64,000 nucleotides of DNA from Thermosinus carboxydivorans Nor1 (GCF_000169155.1 NZ_AAWL01000010.1:1-64000), one strand, 5' to 3'. Shown: positions 1 to 9,103, counted from the stretch's first letter. The notes: generated by a model not told the origin, from the sequence alone. A program made the numbers and translations.

Positions 1-46
1 ATAGAAGCTATGATAAAGGAACCGATGATACAAGCAGTTAGCGCAA

Positions 47-706
47 ATGGCAAAAGGAGCTTTGCGTAATAAACTTGCCGATTTAGAAAAGGCGTTAAAG
101 GGCTCTCTTGGTTACCATCAAAAAATGATGCTATCCATGCAACTAAAACATATTGAAACGCTAGATGAAAGTATTAAAGAATTGGATAAAGAAATAGCAG
201 ACCGTATGCGCCCTTTTGAAGAAGCCTTGGAGCTATTAGACACCATACCCGGTGTTAATCGGCGCAATGCAGAAGAAATCATTGCTGAGATTGGAGTAGA
301 TATGAGTCGCTTCCCATCCGCGGAGCATCTTTCATCTTGGTCAGGAATGGCTCCAGGGCATAACGAAAGCGCTGATAAGCGAAAATCAGGAAAAACCCGT
401 AAAGGAAACCAACATCTGCGAACAACACTTGTACAATCAGCTCGCTCTGCCGCCCGCCAAAAAGATACTTATCTTGCGTCTCAATACCGTAGAATCTGTT
501 CCCGTCGTGGTTCTAACCGTGCTGCAGTAGCTGTAGGACATAGCATTTTAATAATTGCCTATCATATTCTCAAGAAAAAACAGCCGTACATTGAATTAGG
601 TGCCAACTACTTTGAACAGCGAAGTAAAGATGCTGCAATAAAAAGAGCACTTCAACTTTTACAAAACGCAGGAATTGAAATAAACCTTGAAAATATAGTT
701 GCTTAA
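47..706 (+). CDS. IS110-family transposase, C-terminal part (broken upstream)
   Basis: This encodes the C-terminal half of an IS110/IS1111-type transposase. An IS116/IS110/IS902 transposase domain can be read: 'LLDTIPGVNRRNAEEIIAEIG' is the helix-hairpin-helix-like piece, followed by 'WSGMAPGHNESADKRKSGKT' and the conserved GN-HLRTTLVQSA segment. The upstream bases continue the protein only in other frames: IEAMIK in frame 1, then KGTDDTS in frame 3, then QLAQMAKGAL in frame 2. Two single-base losses within about 40 bases are therefore likely. The element is cut by the window edge and is probably inactive. The ATG at 47 is an internal methionine, not a true start. Confidence 0.8.
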   Translation: MAKGALRNKLADLEKALKGSLGYHQKMMLSMQLKHIETLDESIKELDKEIADRMRPFEEALELLDTIPGVNRRNAEEIIAEIGVDMSRFPSAEHLSSWSGMAPGHNESADKRKSGKTRKGNQHLRTTLVQSARSAARQKDTYLASQYRRICSRRGSNRAAVAVGHSILIIAYHILKKKQPYIELGANYFEQRSKDAAIKRALQLLQNAGIEINLENIVA

Positions 707-785
707 GATCAGTTTAAAAGTAAATCCTTCTTTACAAATGCCTACTATAAAAAACCTATAGAGTAGGCCTTGGGATCTCTTTGTC

Positions 786-1010
786 TCTATTCGAAGTAGT
801 TGACATAAATTTTTGAAGTGAGTTTTCGGAGTAGACCCCCATGTCGTTAGCACGACACCAACAAAGAATGAAAACAGGTGTAGAGTTTTTGGAGTAGTAC
901 ACGAAGAACGCAAAGCTGGTGCAAAGTATTTTTGGCGCGACATGCGTCGCGCCTGGTATACCCTTTGCGGCCTTAGCGGCCTTGGCGGTTTTGGTAAAAA
1001 GGCGCGTCAG
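786..1010. repeat. degenerate copy of the composite palindromic repeat
   Basis: The gap between the transposase fragment and the HipA-like gene has no convincing gene. It holds a diverged version of the repeat seen elsewhere in the window: a 'caccaacaaagaatgaaaac' piece, a 'gaagaacgcaaag' arm, and an inverted 'ggcgcgac atgc gtcgcgcc' core followed by 'ctttgcggcc'. The order is the same as in the better copies near 35463 and 44270, but similarity is low. Confidence 0.4.
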
Positions 1011-1092
1011 CGCTTTGGCTTTAAGGCGGCAAGTATTAGGTATTTCGGTCATATATTGTAAGGTATTGGCGATGCTGTGCGAGGTGAAGACT

Positions 1093-1884
1093 GTGTTGAG
1101 AGCCATTAGACATCTGGGCCCGGTGGGGGTTGGCGCTACGTCGCCGCAGCTTTTTTGCGCCAGTGACGGGCAAGTCTATGTGGTCAAATTGCAGAATAAC
1201 CGCCTGGGGCCGAAAATTTTGGCCAATGAGTATCTGGCTGCCCGGTTTGGCGCCCTTGTGGGCTTATGCTTTCCGTCGGCGGATATTATCTATATCGATG
1301 AGCCTGTCCTGCGGCAGAGCCGGTGGTTGAGGCGGGCCAATGTAGCGCCAGGACCGCACTTTGCCTGCCGTTACCTGTCTGATGCCCGCTATGTCCAGCG
1401 CCGCTCGCTCGCACGGGCGGAAAACAAAAGCGAACTGGCCGGGGTCATGTTGTTTGACCATATGTTTTTTAATCTCGACCGTACCTATAACCGCCGCAAT
1501 CTTATTGTCCGGCGGGAGGAAACGGGCTGGCGCATCTATGCTATCGATAACTCCCATTTGTTTCGGCGCGGGGTATGGACGGCCGACGGGCTGGTTAAAA
1601 TGGCCGGCCGCCTCACCGTCAATTACCGTCGGTCTTACGGCGTTTTACTCAAACATTTTCTTACGCCCCGTGACTTTGCCCCTTTTGTCGCCCGGGTGCA
1701 GGCGCTCAGGGACGAACAGCTGACCGCCCTGGTCGCTGACATTCCGTATGAATGGCTGCCTGATGCCGCGGAACGGCAAGCCCTGGTGGAATTTTTGCGG
1801 CGCCGGCGCGACCTGGTGGGCGAAATCGCCGACCGTCTGGTTCGCTTAATCCCGGATGTAAACCGGCGTGCCGACAAAAATTAG
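1093..1884 (+). CDS. HipA-like kinase-fold protein (HipA_2 type)
   Basis: The protein of about 263 residues has a HipA-like kinase fold. An N-terminal nucleotide-binding part reads LGPVGVGATSPQLF and VYVVKLQNN. A catalytic-loop-like 'FFNLDRTYNRRNL' and a DFG-like 'YAIDNSHLF' follow, matching the N-x-DR...N and Asp-metal pattern of HipA-type kinases. No HipB-like antitoxin gene lies beside it, so a toxin role should not be assumed. The GTG at 1093 is chosen because a gaggtgaa ribosome site lies just upstream and the conserved start MLRAIRHLGP follows; the open frame extends further up only through repeat-derived sequence. The 3' end overlaps the convergent L,D-transpeptidase gene by 39 bases. 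Confidence 0.7.
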   Translation: MLRAIRHLGPVGVGATSPQLFCASDGQVYVVKLQNNRLGPKILANEYLAARFGALVGLCFPSADIIYIDEPVLRQSRWLRRANVAPGPHFACRYLSDARYVQRRSLARAENKSELAGVMLFDHMFFNLDRTYNRRNLIVRREETGWRIYAIDNSHLFRRGVWTADGLVKMAGRLTVNYRRSYGVLLKHFLTPRDFAPFVARVQALRDEQLTALVADIPYEWLPDAAERQALVEFLRRRRDLVGEIADRLVRLIPDVNRRADKN

Positions 1885-2481
1885 CGCAAATAATTCTTCC
1901 GCATGGGGGTTGTGCATGCGGATGCAGCCGTTGGAAACCATTTGGCCGATAAGCCATGGGGCGTTGGTGCCGTGGATGCCGTAGGAGTCATGGTTGAGTC
2001 CCATCCAGCGCGTACCAAGGACGCCGCCGGGGTTCATGATTTTGGCGGCGATGGCAAAGTTGCCGACCGGCGTGGGCGTATGTGGTTTGCCGATTGCCAC
2101 CGGCCATTGGCGGAAGGGCGTATTGCTTTCAAAGAGCGTAAGCTGGCGCTTAGCCTTGGTGATGAGAATATGGGGGCGGCTAAGGCTGCTCTTGCCCCGC
2201 GCCGGCGGTTGCGGCGCCGGGTCGACGCTAATTTTTTCGGCTGCCTGCAGGCGGCAGAAGGTGAGGGGCGTCAGCTCGCCGGTGACCGGCAGGCCCTGCT
2301 CTTCTTGAAACCGGGCCAGTGCGGCGCGGGTTTCGGCGTCAAACCGACCATGGATCTCTCCGTTATAATGCCCGCGGATGGCGAGAATGTGCTGCAACTC
2401 GGCGACAAGCGGTCCGGACGCGCCCTCGCCTATTCTGGTCGTGTCCAGCCGGTGCGGCAGATGGATGAGTCGGACGTTCAT
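1846..2481 (-). CDS. L,D-transpeptidase with peptidoglycan-binding domain
   Basis: This protein of about 211 residues modifies the cell wall by 3-3 cross-linking or related transpeptidation. An N-terminal peptidoglycan-binding domain covers roughly residues 18-85 (LVAELQHILAIRGHYNGEI, FDAETRAALARFQEEQGL). A YkuD catalytic domain follows, carrying the HGT motif and the active-site segment SNGCIRMHN with its cysteine. There is no clear signal peptide, so export may be non-classical or the protein may act in spore formation, as some YkuD proteins do. The start at 2481 is preceded by aagggaggact, a strong ribosome site; the open frame reaches 2502. It converges on the HipA-like gene with overlapping 3' ends. 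Confidence 0.88.
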   Translation of the reverse strand: MNVRLIHLPHRLDTTRIGEGASGPLVAELQHILAIRGHYNGEIHGRFDAETRAALARFQEEQGLPVTGELTPLTFCRLQAAEKISVDPAPQPPARGKSSLSRPHILITKAKRQLTLFESNTPFRQWPVAIGKPHTPTPVGNFAIAAKIMNPGGVLGTRWMGLNHDSYGIHGTNAPWLIGQMVSNGCIRMHNPHAEELFALIFVGTPVYIRD

Positions 2482-2611
2482 CGAGAGTCCTCCCTTAAGC
2501 AATATTTTGGACCATTATATGAATGCCGCTTGCCGGTGGTTACGGGTAGGAATTTTTTGTATAAATAACCCTAGGAAATGGCAAAAATAGAAAGTGATTG
2601 CGGTTATAAAT

Positions 2612-2662
2612 TGTTTTCATGCTTTGTGGTGCCAATTTATTGGCATGACTATCTTAGCGGAC
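2612..2662 (+). repeat. partial copy of the composite repeat (hairpin module)
   Basis: This is a short piece of the dispersed repeat containing the hairpin 'tgccaat tta ttggca' followed by 'tgactatct'. The same module occurs at about 14135, 35545, 42340 and, inverted, 44280. Here it sits directly upstream of the cyanophycinase ribosome site, so it lies in the 5' leader of cphB. Confidence 0.7.
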
Positions 2663-2673
2663 GGAGGTCGTAT

Positions 2674-3486
2674 ATGGCGGATAAGCGGGCCGGCAATCTC
2701 CTGATTATCGGCGGCAATGAAGATAAAAAAGGCGAATGTCTCATTCTGCGTAAGTTCATTGCCATGGCCGGCGGGCGGCAGGCCCGCATCGCCGTCGTTA
2801 CCACGGCAACAGAACTGCCGCGGGAGGTAGGCGACGAGTACCGGACGCTTTTTCAAGAGCTAGGGGCCGAAACGGTGTCAGTCCTGTATATCAGCAATCG
2901 GGAAACAGCCAACGATCCAAACCAGGCGGCCGAACTGGAAAGCGCCACCGGCATTTTCTTTACCGGCGGCGACCAGCTCAGGCTGACGAGCATCCTGGGC
3001 GGCTCCCGCACCGACATGGCCATTCGTCGCGCATACGGGCGCGGGACGGTTATTGCCGGGACCAGCGCCGGCGCCTCGGTTATGAGCGACACCATGATCG
3101 TGGATGGTGCTTCCAGCGACACGCCCACCAAATCTACGGTTAGTATGGCCCACGGCATGGGGCTTTTGGAAGATGTCGTCATTGATCAGCATTTTGCGCA
3201 GCGTGGCCGCATTAACCGCCTGCTGGCGGCGGTAGCCCAAAATCCTTATGTCTTAGGAGTAGGCATCGACGAGGATACGGCGCTGGCCGTCACCCGCGAC
3301 GGTGCTTGCGAAGTCATCGGCTCCCAGACCGTTACTATCGTGGACGGCAAAGCAATCGTTCACTCAAATATATCGGAATCCAAACGCAACGACCCGCTGG
3401 CGCTCACCAATATCATTATGCATGTCCTGCCGGCCGGGTTTGGCTACGACCTGAAACGGCGGCTGCCGTACATGGTTCGATCGTAA
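2674..3486 (+). CDS. cphB: cyanophycinase
   Basis: This is a serine peptidase-like exopeptidase (family S51) that breaks cyanophycin, multi-L-arginyl-poly-L-aspartate, into beta-Asp-Arg dipeptides in the cytoplasm. About 270 residues, the usual length. Visible landmarks are LLIIGGNEDKKGE at the start, FFTGGDQLRL, the nucleophile elbow 'AGTSAGASVMS' with the catalytic serine, and DQHFAQRGRINRL. The ATG at 2674 follows acggaggtcg; the open frame extends to 2578 through repeat sequence and that extension is not conserved. The next gene, 17 bases downstream, is the synthetase cphA, so polymer synthesis and breakdown are co-transcribed. Confidence 0.93.
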   Translation: MADKRAGNLLIIGGNEDKKGECLILRKFIAMAGGRQARIAVVTTATELPREVGDEYRTLFQELGAETVSVLYISNRETANDPNQAAELESATGIFFTGGDQLRLTSILGGSRTDMAIRRAYGRGTVIAGTSAGASVMSDTMIVDGASSDTPTKSTVSMAHGMGLLEDVVIDQHFAQRGRINRLLAAVAQNPYVLGVGIDEDTALAVTRDGACEVIGSQTVTIVDGKAIVHSNISESKRNDPLALTNIIMHVLPAGFGYDLKRRLPYMVRS

Positions 3487-3503
3487 GAGGGGGCTTTGGT
3501 TTT

Positions 3504-6161
3504 ATGCAAATTTTGTCTGTGCGCGTACTGGAAGGGCCGAATATTTACAGTTACCGGCCGGTAGTACTGGTTAAGCTCGACCTGGGCGATTTAAGCGATG
3601 TACCTAGTACGGCCATACCGGGTTTTGTCGACCGGCTGACGGCCCTGCTGCCGGGGTTGGCCGAACATCATTGTTCGCGGGGCCATACCGGCGGCTTTGT
3701 CGAGCGGCTACAGGAGGGCACTTACCTCGCTCACATCTTTGAGCATGTAGCCCTGGAATTGCAGTGCCTGGCCGGTTATGACGCGGCCTTTGGCAAGACG
3801 CGCGGCGCAGGCAAGGCCGGCATCTACGACGTTGTCTTCAGCTTCCGGCAGGCGCCGGCGGGCACGCAGGCCGCTTATGCGGCCTACGAGCTGCTTACCG
3901 CCGCCATTGCCGACCGTCCTTATGACGTGGCTGGCGCGGTCCAGGCCATCCGTGCGGCCGGGGACAGCTATGAACTCGGGCCGAGTACAGGTGCTATTTA
4001 CCAGGCGGCCCGGCGACGGGGCATTCCGGTCATGCGGATCGGAGACGCCAACTTGCTGCAGCTTGGCTACGGCCGGCGCCAACAGCGGGTGTGGGCTACC
4101 ACCACCGGCCGGACAAGCCTGGTGGCTGGCGATTTGGCTTCGGACAAGCATCTCACCAAGCAGGTGCTGGCCGCCGGCGGCATTACTGTGCCTCAAGGGG
4201 TCATTGTTACCGCGGCCGGCCAGGCGGTCAAAGCGTGGGAACAGTTTGGCGCCCCGGTGGTGCTCAAGCCGCTGCGCGGCAATCAAGGCAAGGGCGTCAC
4301 CCTCAATGTGCACAGCGCTGCTGAGGTCGAACGGGCGTTTGCTTTTGCTGCCGCTCATGACCGGGAAGTACTGGTCGAAGAGTATATTCCCGGCCGGCAG
4401 TACCGGCTATGCGTCGTTAATGGCAAAATGGTGGCGGCAGCGGAGCGCATCCCCGCCTATGTGGTAGGCGACGGCGTCCATACGGTCGCCGAGCTGGTGG
4501 CGATAGTGAACAGCGATCCGCTGCGTGGCGAAGGGCATGAAAAGCCGCTCACCAAGATTAGCATTGACCCCATCGCGCTGACCGTTCTCGCTAAGCAAGG
4601 CCTGACGCCGGCCGATGTGCCGGCGCCAGGAAGCATCGTGTATATTCGGGAAACTTCAAACCTCAGTACCGGCGGCACTGCCGTCGATGTGACCGATATC
4701 GTTCATCCCGACAACGCCCGCCTGGCCGAGCGGGCCGCCATGCTTGTCGGCCTTGATGTGGCCGGGGTGGACATTGTGGCCGGCGATATTTCCCAGCCGG
4801 TCGGCCCCGGTAGCGGGGCGGTCATCGAAGTAAACGCCGCCCCCGGCATCCGCATGCACCACTATCCGAGCGCCGGCAAACCGCGCGACGTGGCCGGCGC
4901 CATTGTCGATTATTTATTCCCTGACGGTCAAGGGCGTATTCCCATTATCGCCATCACCGGCACCAACGGCAAAACAACAGTAACGCGGATGATCGGTCAT
5001 ATTTGGCGCACGGCCGGTTACTGCGTGGGGATGACGACTACCGACGGCATTTATATCGACGGGCATTGCATTCAGAAAGGCGATACCACCGGCCCCGCCA
5101 GCGCCCGGGCGGTACTGACCGACCCGACGGTGGAAGTGGCCGTGCTGGAGACGGCGCGGGGCGGCATCGTCCGCGGGGGACTGGCCTTTGATCAGTGTGA
5201 TGTGGGTATCATTACCAATATTACGGAAGATCACCTTGGCCAGGATGGCATCGAAGACCTGGATGACTTGGCCTACATAAAGTCGTTGGTCGTTGAAACG
5301 GTCCGGCCTGGCGGTTATGCCCTGCTCAACGCCGATGATCCTTATGTCGTGCGGCTTGCCGGCCGCGTGCGGGGCGAGGTGGTTTATTTCAGCACCGAAG
5401 CAGATAACATTGTTGTTCGCCGGCATCTGGGGATTGGCGGCAAGGCCTTCTTTGTCAAAGATAGCATACTCTATGCCGCCTGCGGTAGTCTTGCCAGCCC
5501 GATCTGTGCGGTGGGCGACATTCCGGTCACCCTTGGCGGCATTGCCGTTCACAATCTGCAGAACGCCTTAGTGGCGGCCGCTGCCTGTTATTGCCTGAAA
5601 GTGCCCATGACCCATATCCGGCAGGGACTGGCCACCTTTGACCAAAATCCGGGACGGCTCAACCTTTTAACGCTGGGCGATATTCGCGTCTGTATTGACT
5701 ATGGCCATAATCCCGCCGGGTACCAGGCCCTGATTAATACGGTGCGGCGGCTGGGAGCAACACGTCTCGTCGGTGTTATTGCCGCACCCGGCGACCGGCG
5801 GGACGACGTCATTGTCAATGTGGGACGCATTGCCGGCCGTGGTTTTGACTACATTTATATCAAAGAAGATGCCGACCGGCGCGGCCGCGCTCCCGGCGAG
5901 GTGGCGCAGCTTCTCCGGCGCGGCGTCCTGGAAGCGCAGTTTCCCGAAGACCGCATTGTCACTATTCTGGCGGAAACGGAAGCGGTTGCCAAGGCTTTGG
6001 CCGACGCCCGGCCCGGCGATCTTGTTGTTGTTTTTTACGAAAAATACGAGAAAGTTCTGGCCGGTATCCAGGAGTTTGCTGAGGCGCGGCGGCAAGCCCC
6101 CCGGGAGGATGAGGGAAGCGGTGTCGGCCGGCTCGTGGTGGCGGGTGTGCACCATTTTTAA
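3504..6161 (+). CDS. cphA: cyanophycin synthetase
   Basis: It makes cyanophycin by ATP-dependent addition of aspartate and arginine to a growing polymer. At about 885 residues it has the usual CphA length. The layout is an N-terminal domain (FEHVALELQ), an ATP-grasp domain from about residue 210 (KQVLAAGGITVPQG, VLVEEYIPGRQYR, IEVNAAPGIRMH) and a C-terminal Mur-ligase domain with the P-loop ITGTNGKTT at residues 484-492 and NPGRLNLL, YGHNPAGY later. The ATG at 3504 is preceded by aagaggggg; an in-frame opening from 3306 overlaps cphB and is rejected. Both active centres look intact. The product is an insoluble nitrogen store. Confidence 0.95.
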   Translation: MQILSVRVLEGPNIYSYRPVVLVKLDLGDLSDVPSTAIPGFVDRLTALLPGLAEHHCSRGHTGGFVERLQEGTYLAHIFEHVALELQCLAGYDAAFGKTRGAGKAGIYDVVFSFRQAPAGTQAAYAAYELLTAAIADRPYDVAGAVQAIRAAGDSYELGPSTGAIYQAARRRGIPVMRIGDANLLQLGYGRRQQRVWATTTGRTSLVAGDLASDKHLTKQVLAAGGITVPQGVIVTAAGQAVKAWEQFGAPVVLKPLRGNQGKGVTLNVHSAAEVERAFAFAAAHDREVLVEEYIPGRQYRLCVVNGKMVAAAERIPAYVVGDGVHTVAELVAIVNSDPLRGEGHEKPLTKISIDPIALTVLAKQGLTPADVPAPGSIVYIRETSNLSTGGTAVDVTDIVHPDNARLAERAAMLVGLDVAGVDIVAGDISQPVGPGSGAVIEVNAAPGIRMHHYPSAGKPRDVAGAIVDYLFPDGQGRIPIIAITGTNGKTTVTRMIGHIWRTAGYCVGMTTTDGIYIDGHCIQKGDTTGPASARAVLTDPTVEVAVLETARGGIVRGGLAFDQCDVGIITNITEDHLGQDGIEDLDDLAYIKSLVVETVRPGGYALLNADDPYVVRLAGRVRGEVVYFSTEADNIVVRRHLGIGGKAFFVKDSILYAACGSLASPICAVGDIPVTLGGIAVHNLQNALVAAAACYCLKVPMTHIRQGLATFDQNPGRLNLLTLGDIRVCIDYGHNPAGYQALINTVRRLGATRLVGVIAAPGDRRDDVIVNVGRIAGRGFDYIYIKEDADRRGRAPGEVAQLLRRGVLEAQFPEDRIVTILAETEAVAKALADARPGDLVVVFYEKYEKVLAGIQEFAEARRQAPREDEGSGVGRLVVAGVHHF

Positions 6162-6254
6162 CATTTCTCAAGAAAAAATGGCTGGACGGTTGCAGGCGAA
6201 CCTTACCAAAGCGTAGAATATATTACAGCCACAGATTTTATGTGGAGGTGTGCC

Positions 6255-6725
6255 ATGGATAACGTCCAGTCTGCTCCCGAAATCCAGTTGGTTATCTTCC
6301 GGTTAGCCAGCGAAGAGTACGGTCTGCCAATAACCAAAGTCCAGGAAATCAATCGCCTGGCGCCGATCACCAAGCTGCCGCAGGCAGCGGCCTTTATGGA
6401 GGGCATCATTAATCTGCGGGGACGCATTATTCCCGTGATTGACCTGCGCAAGCGGTTTGGCCTCACCGTGACCGACTATACCGATGATACGCGCATCGTT
6501 ATTGTGGAAGTGAAGGGCCAGACGGTGGGGATTATCGTCGATGCCGTTACGGAAGTAGTGCGTCTTGCAGCCAGCAGCATCGAGCCGCCGCCGCCTGTTT
6601 TTGTGCTTGATGCCCAATATCTGCACGGCGTAGGCAAACTGGACAACCGGCTACTCATTTTGCTCGATATTGATAAAATCCTGACCAGTCAGGAGGAAAT
6701 TGCCCTCCGACAAGTGGGCGCTTAG
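6255..6725 (+). CDS. cheW: CheW-like chemotaxis coupling protein
   Basis: This single CheW domain of 156 residues would link chemoreceptors to the kinase CheA. Recognisable parts are LVIFRLASEEYGLPITKVQEI, the INLRGRIIPVIDLRKRFG core and VGIIVDAVTEVVRL. There is a tggaggtg ribosome site 6 bases before the ATG. No cheA, mcp or other chemotaxis gene lies nearby; it sits alone between cphA and ispE, so it may serve a remote chemotaxis set. A non-chemotactic signalling role cannot be excluded from sequence. Confidence 0.9.
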   Translation: MDNVQSAPEIQLVIFRLASEEYGLPITKVQEINRLAPITKLPQAAAFMEGIINLRGRIIPVIDLRKRFGLTVTDYTDDTRIVIVEVKGQTVGIIVDAVTEVVRLAASSIEPPPPVFVLDAQYLHGVGKLDNRLLILLDIDKILTSQEEIALRQVGA

Positions 6726-6737
6726 CGGCTGAAGTCT

Positions 6738-7601
6738 ATGTTGACCATTAGCGCGTACGCCAAAATTAATTTAGCCCTGGATGTACTGGGCCGACGCAGC
6801 GACGGTTACCATGAGGTAGTCATGATCATGCAGGCCGTTACCTTGGCGGATACGGTTACATTGACCGAACAGCCGGGGGATATTACCGTCACCTGCGACC
6901 GGTCTGATCTTGCTTGCGATCATACCAATCTTGCCTATCGCGCCGCAGCCTTAATTCGGGATACCTTCCGGATTGGCCGCGGTGTACATATTCATCTGAC
7001 CAAACGCATCCCACTGGCGGCCGGCTTGGCTGGTGGCAGCGCCGATGCCGCCGCTGTCCTCCGCGGCCTCAACCGCTTGTGGGGGCTTAGTTTAAATAGT
7101 CGTGAACTTGAGCAGCTGGGCGCTGCTTTAGGTTCGGACGTGCCTTTTTGTCTGCACGGCGGTACCATGCTGGCGACCGGGCGGGGGGAAATCCTCACGC
7201 CGCTGCCGCCACTACCCCATTGTTTTGTCGTTTTGGCTAAACCGGCGGTCAGCGTGTCTACGGCCTGGGTGTACGGCAATTTCCGCCGCGAGGCGGTCGG
7301 GCGCCGTCCTGATATTGCGGCCATGCGCCGCAGCCTAGCACAAGCCGACCTGGCTGCAGTGGCCGCGGGGCTGGGCAACGTCCTGGAGAGCGTAACCATT
7401 CCCGCCTATCCGGATATTGACCGGCTTAAACGGCTGATGGTCGAGGCGGGGGCGCTGGGCAGTCTCATGTCCGGCAGCGGGCCGACGGTTTTTGGTTTGG
7501 CCGCCGGCCGCGAGCAGGCGGAACATATTGCCGCCACGCTTAGGGAGCAAACTGCGGCGGAAATTTTTGTAGCTGAGACATTGATGAAGGTGGAGGAGTA
7601 A
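6738..7601 (+). CDS. ispE: 4-diphosphocytidyl-2-C-methyl-D-erythritol kinase
   Basis: This GHMP-family kinase of the MEP pathway phosphorylates CDP-methylerythritol on the way to isopentenyl diphosphate. Its 287 residues match the family. Signatures are AYAKINLALDVLGRRSDGYHE at the start, the ATP-binding loop 'LAAGLAGGSADAAAVLRGL' around residue 95, and SLMSGSGPTVFGL near residue 245. The gene starts 12 bases after cheW and its stop codon abuts the start of the GntR regulator, as expected for one operon. In many Firmicutes ispE lies near purR and glmU, which holds here. Confidence 0.95.
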   Translation: MLTISAYAKINLALDVLGRRSDGYHEVVMIMQAVTLADTVTLTEQPGDITVTCDRSDLACDHTNLAYRAAALIRDTFRIGRGVHIHLTKRIPLAAGLAGGSADAAAVLRGLNRLWGLSLNSRELEQLGAALGSDVPFCLHGGTMLATGRGEILTPLPPLPHCFVVLAKPAVSVSTAWVYGNFRREAVGRRPDIAAMRRSLAQADLAAVAAGLGNVLESVTIPAYPDIDRLKRLMVEAGALGSLMSGSGPTVFGLAAGREQAEHIAATLREQTAAEIFVAETLMKVEE

Positions 7602-8297
7602 ATGGAACGGCGCTTACTGCCGATTAAACTGGACAGTTATCAGCCGCTGCGCGAGGTGGTGGCCGAAACACTGCGCAATGCCATTAACAGCGGCCTGTTA
7701 AAACCCGGCGAACGGCTCATGGAAACACAACTCGCCGAAGAATTGGGCGTTAGCCGCACGCCGGTGCGGGAGGCCATCCGGAAACTGGAACTGGAAGGGT
7801 TTGTCGTCATGATCCCGCGGCGCGGCACTTATGTGGCCGGCCTATCTATCAAGGACATTAACGAGGTGTTTGAAATCCGTACGGCCCTTGACGTTTTAGC
7901 CGCCGGGCTGGCGGCTGAGCGCATTACCGATGAGGAACTCGAGCAGCTCGAGCGGCTGCTGGTCCAAATTGGGGAAGAGATTGACAAGGGCGAAATCCAA
8001 AAAATCGTAGAACTTGACAGTATGTTTCACGATATTTTGTACCGGGCCAGCCGTAACGACCGTTTGGTCGGCATTATCAATAACCTGCGGGAGCAGTTTA
8101 CCCGGTTCCGCTCTATTTCGATGGCCTATCCGGGCCGGCTGAAAAACACGCTGGAAGAACACCGGAAATTGGTGGAGGCGATTGCGGCGCGGGATATCGA
8201 GGCGGCTCAACAGGTGGCCCGCGAACACATGGAAAATTCTGAGCAGGTGCTATTACAGGATTTAAACGAACGGCACAGCAGCGACCGGCCGTACTAA
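7602..8297 (+). CDS. GntR-family transcriptional regulator (FadR/FCD subfamily)
   Basis: 231 residues. An N-terminal winged helix (about residues 12-75) carries 'LAEELGVSRTPVREAIRKLE' as the recognition helix region, and an all-helical FCD ligand domain fills the rest. FCD regulators usually bind metals plus carboxylates or other small acids; the ligand is not readable here. It starts directly on the ispE stop codon with gtggagga as ribosome site. The same position next to ispE is common in clostridia and Negativicutes, so it is more likely part of the core operon than of the carboxylate genes further down. Confidence 0.9.
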   Translation: MERRLLPIKLDSYQPLREVVAETLRNAINSGLLKPGERLMETQLAEELGVSRTPVREAIRKLELEGFVVMIPRRGTYVAGLSIKDINEVFEIRTALDVLAAGLAAERITDEELEQLERLLVQIGEEIDKGEIQKIVELDSMFHDILYRASRNDRLVGIINNLREQFTRFRSISMAYPGRLKNTLEEHRKLVEAIAARDIEAAQQVAREHMENSEQVLLQDLNERHSSDRPY

Positions 8298-8332
8298 CGC
8301 CGGATTTGACACTAGGGGGAGAAGCACGCCGT

Positions 8333-9103
8333 ATGTATGACGCCATTATCCTGGCCGGCGGCCAAAATGCCGAACCGCTCCGGCAAGTTTCGGCCCAGCC
8401 GTATGAAGCTATGATTGATATCGCCGGTAAGCCCATGGTAACATTTGTCGCCGAAGCATTGGCAGCCTGTCCGCAGGTCGGGCGCATTTTCGTCGTCGGC
8501 CCGGCCAGAGAACTGGCAAACTGCGCTCTGCCCCCCAGCGCCGTGGTCGTGGAAGGCGGCAGGACAATTGTCGAGACCATTAGCCGCGGCATGGCCGCCT
8601 TGGGCCATGAGCACAAAGTGCTGGTCGTAACCGCCGACATCCCGCTGCTGACGCCGGAGGCCATCCAGGACTTTTTGGCCCAATGCAGCCGGGTGGAAGC
8701 TGATTTGTACTATCCGATTGTCCGGCGGGAATACAATGAGCGCTACTACCCCGGCACCAAACGTACCTATGTGCGCTTCCGGGAAGGTACGTACACAGGC
8801 GGCAACATCTTTCTGGTCAATCCGGCCATCGTGCCACGCTGCATGGCGGTAGCCGAACGCATCATCGCCAACCGTAAAAACCCGTTTAAACTATGCTGCT
8901 TACTGGGCTGGAACTTTGTCTTCAAATTTATATTTGGCCGCCTGACGCTGGCGGAAGTGGAGAAGCGGGTAGCGGCGATGCTGGGCATTACGGGCGCCGT
9001 TATCGAATCGCGCTACCCGGAACTGGGGATCGATGTCGATAAACCCAGCGACCTGGAAATGGTGCGCAGCATGGTGAGTATGAGTATGAAGTATGAGGTA
9101 TGA
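8333..9103 (+). CDS. nucleotidyltransferase (MobA/GlmU-like NTP transferase fold)
   Basis: 256 residues with a Rossmann-type NTP transferase fold: DAIILAGGQNAEPL at the N terminus in place of the usual LAGGxxxR signature, GKPMVTFVAEAL for the sugar or cofactor site, and VVTADIPLLTPEAI carrying the metal-binding aspartate. The substrate is unknown. The ATG at 8333 follows ctaggggga. The last eight residues (SMSMKYEV) and the stop codon are written by the GTATGAR heptamer repeat, so the native C terminus was probably replaced by repeat sequence. The hairpin of that repeat seems to act as the operon terminator. Confidence 0.8.
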   Translation: MYDAIILAGGQNAEPLRQVSAQPYEAMIDIAGKPMVTFVAEALAACPQVGRIFVVGPARELANCALPPSAVVVEGGRTIVETISRGMAALGHEHKVLVVTADIPLLTPEAIQDFLAQCSRVEADLYYPIVRREYNERYYPGTKRTYVRFREGTYTGGNIFLVNPAIVPRCMAVAERIIANRKNPFKLCCLLGWNFVFKFIFGRLTLAEVEKRVAAMLGITGAVIESRYPELGIDVDKPSDLEMVRSMVSMSMKYEV

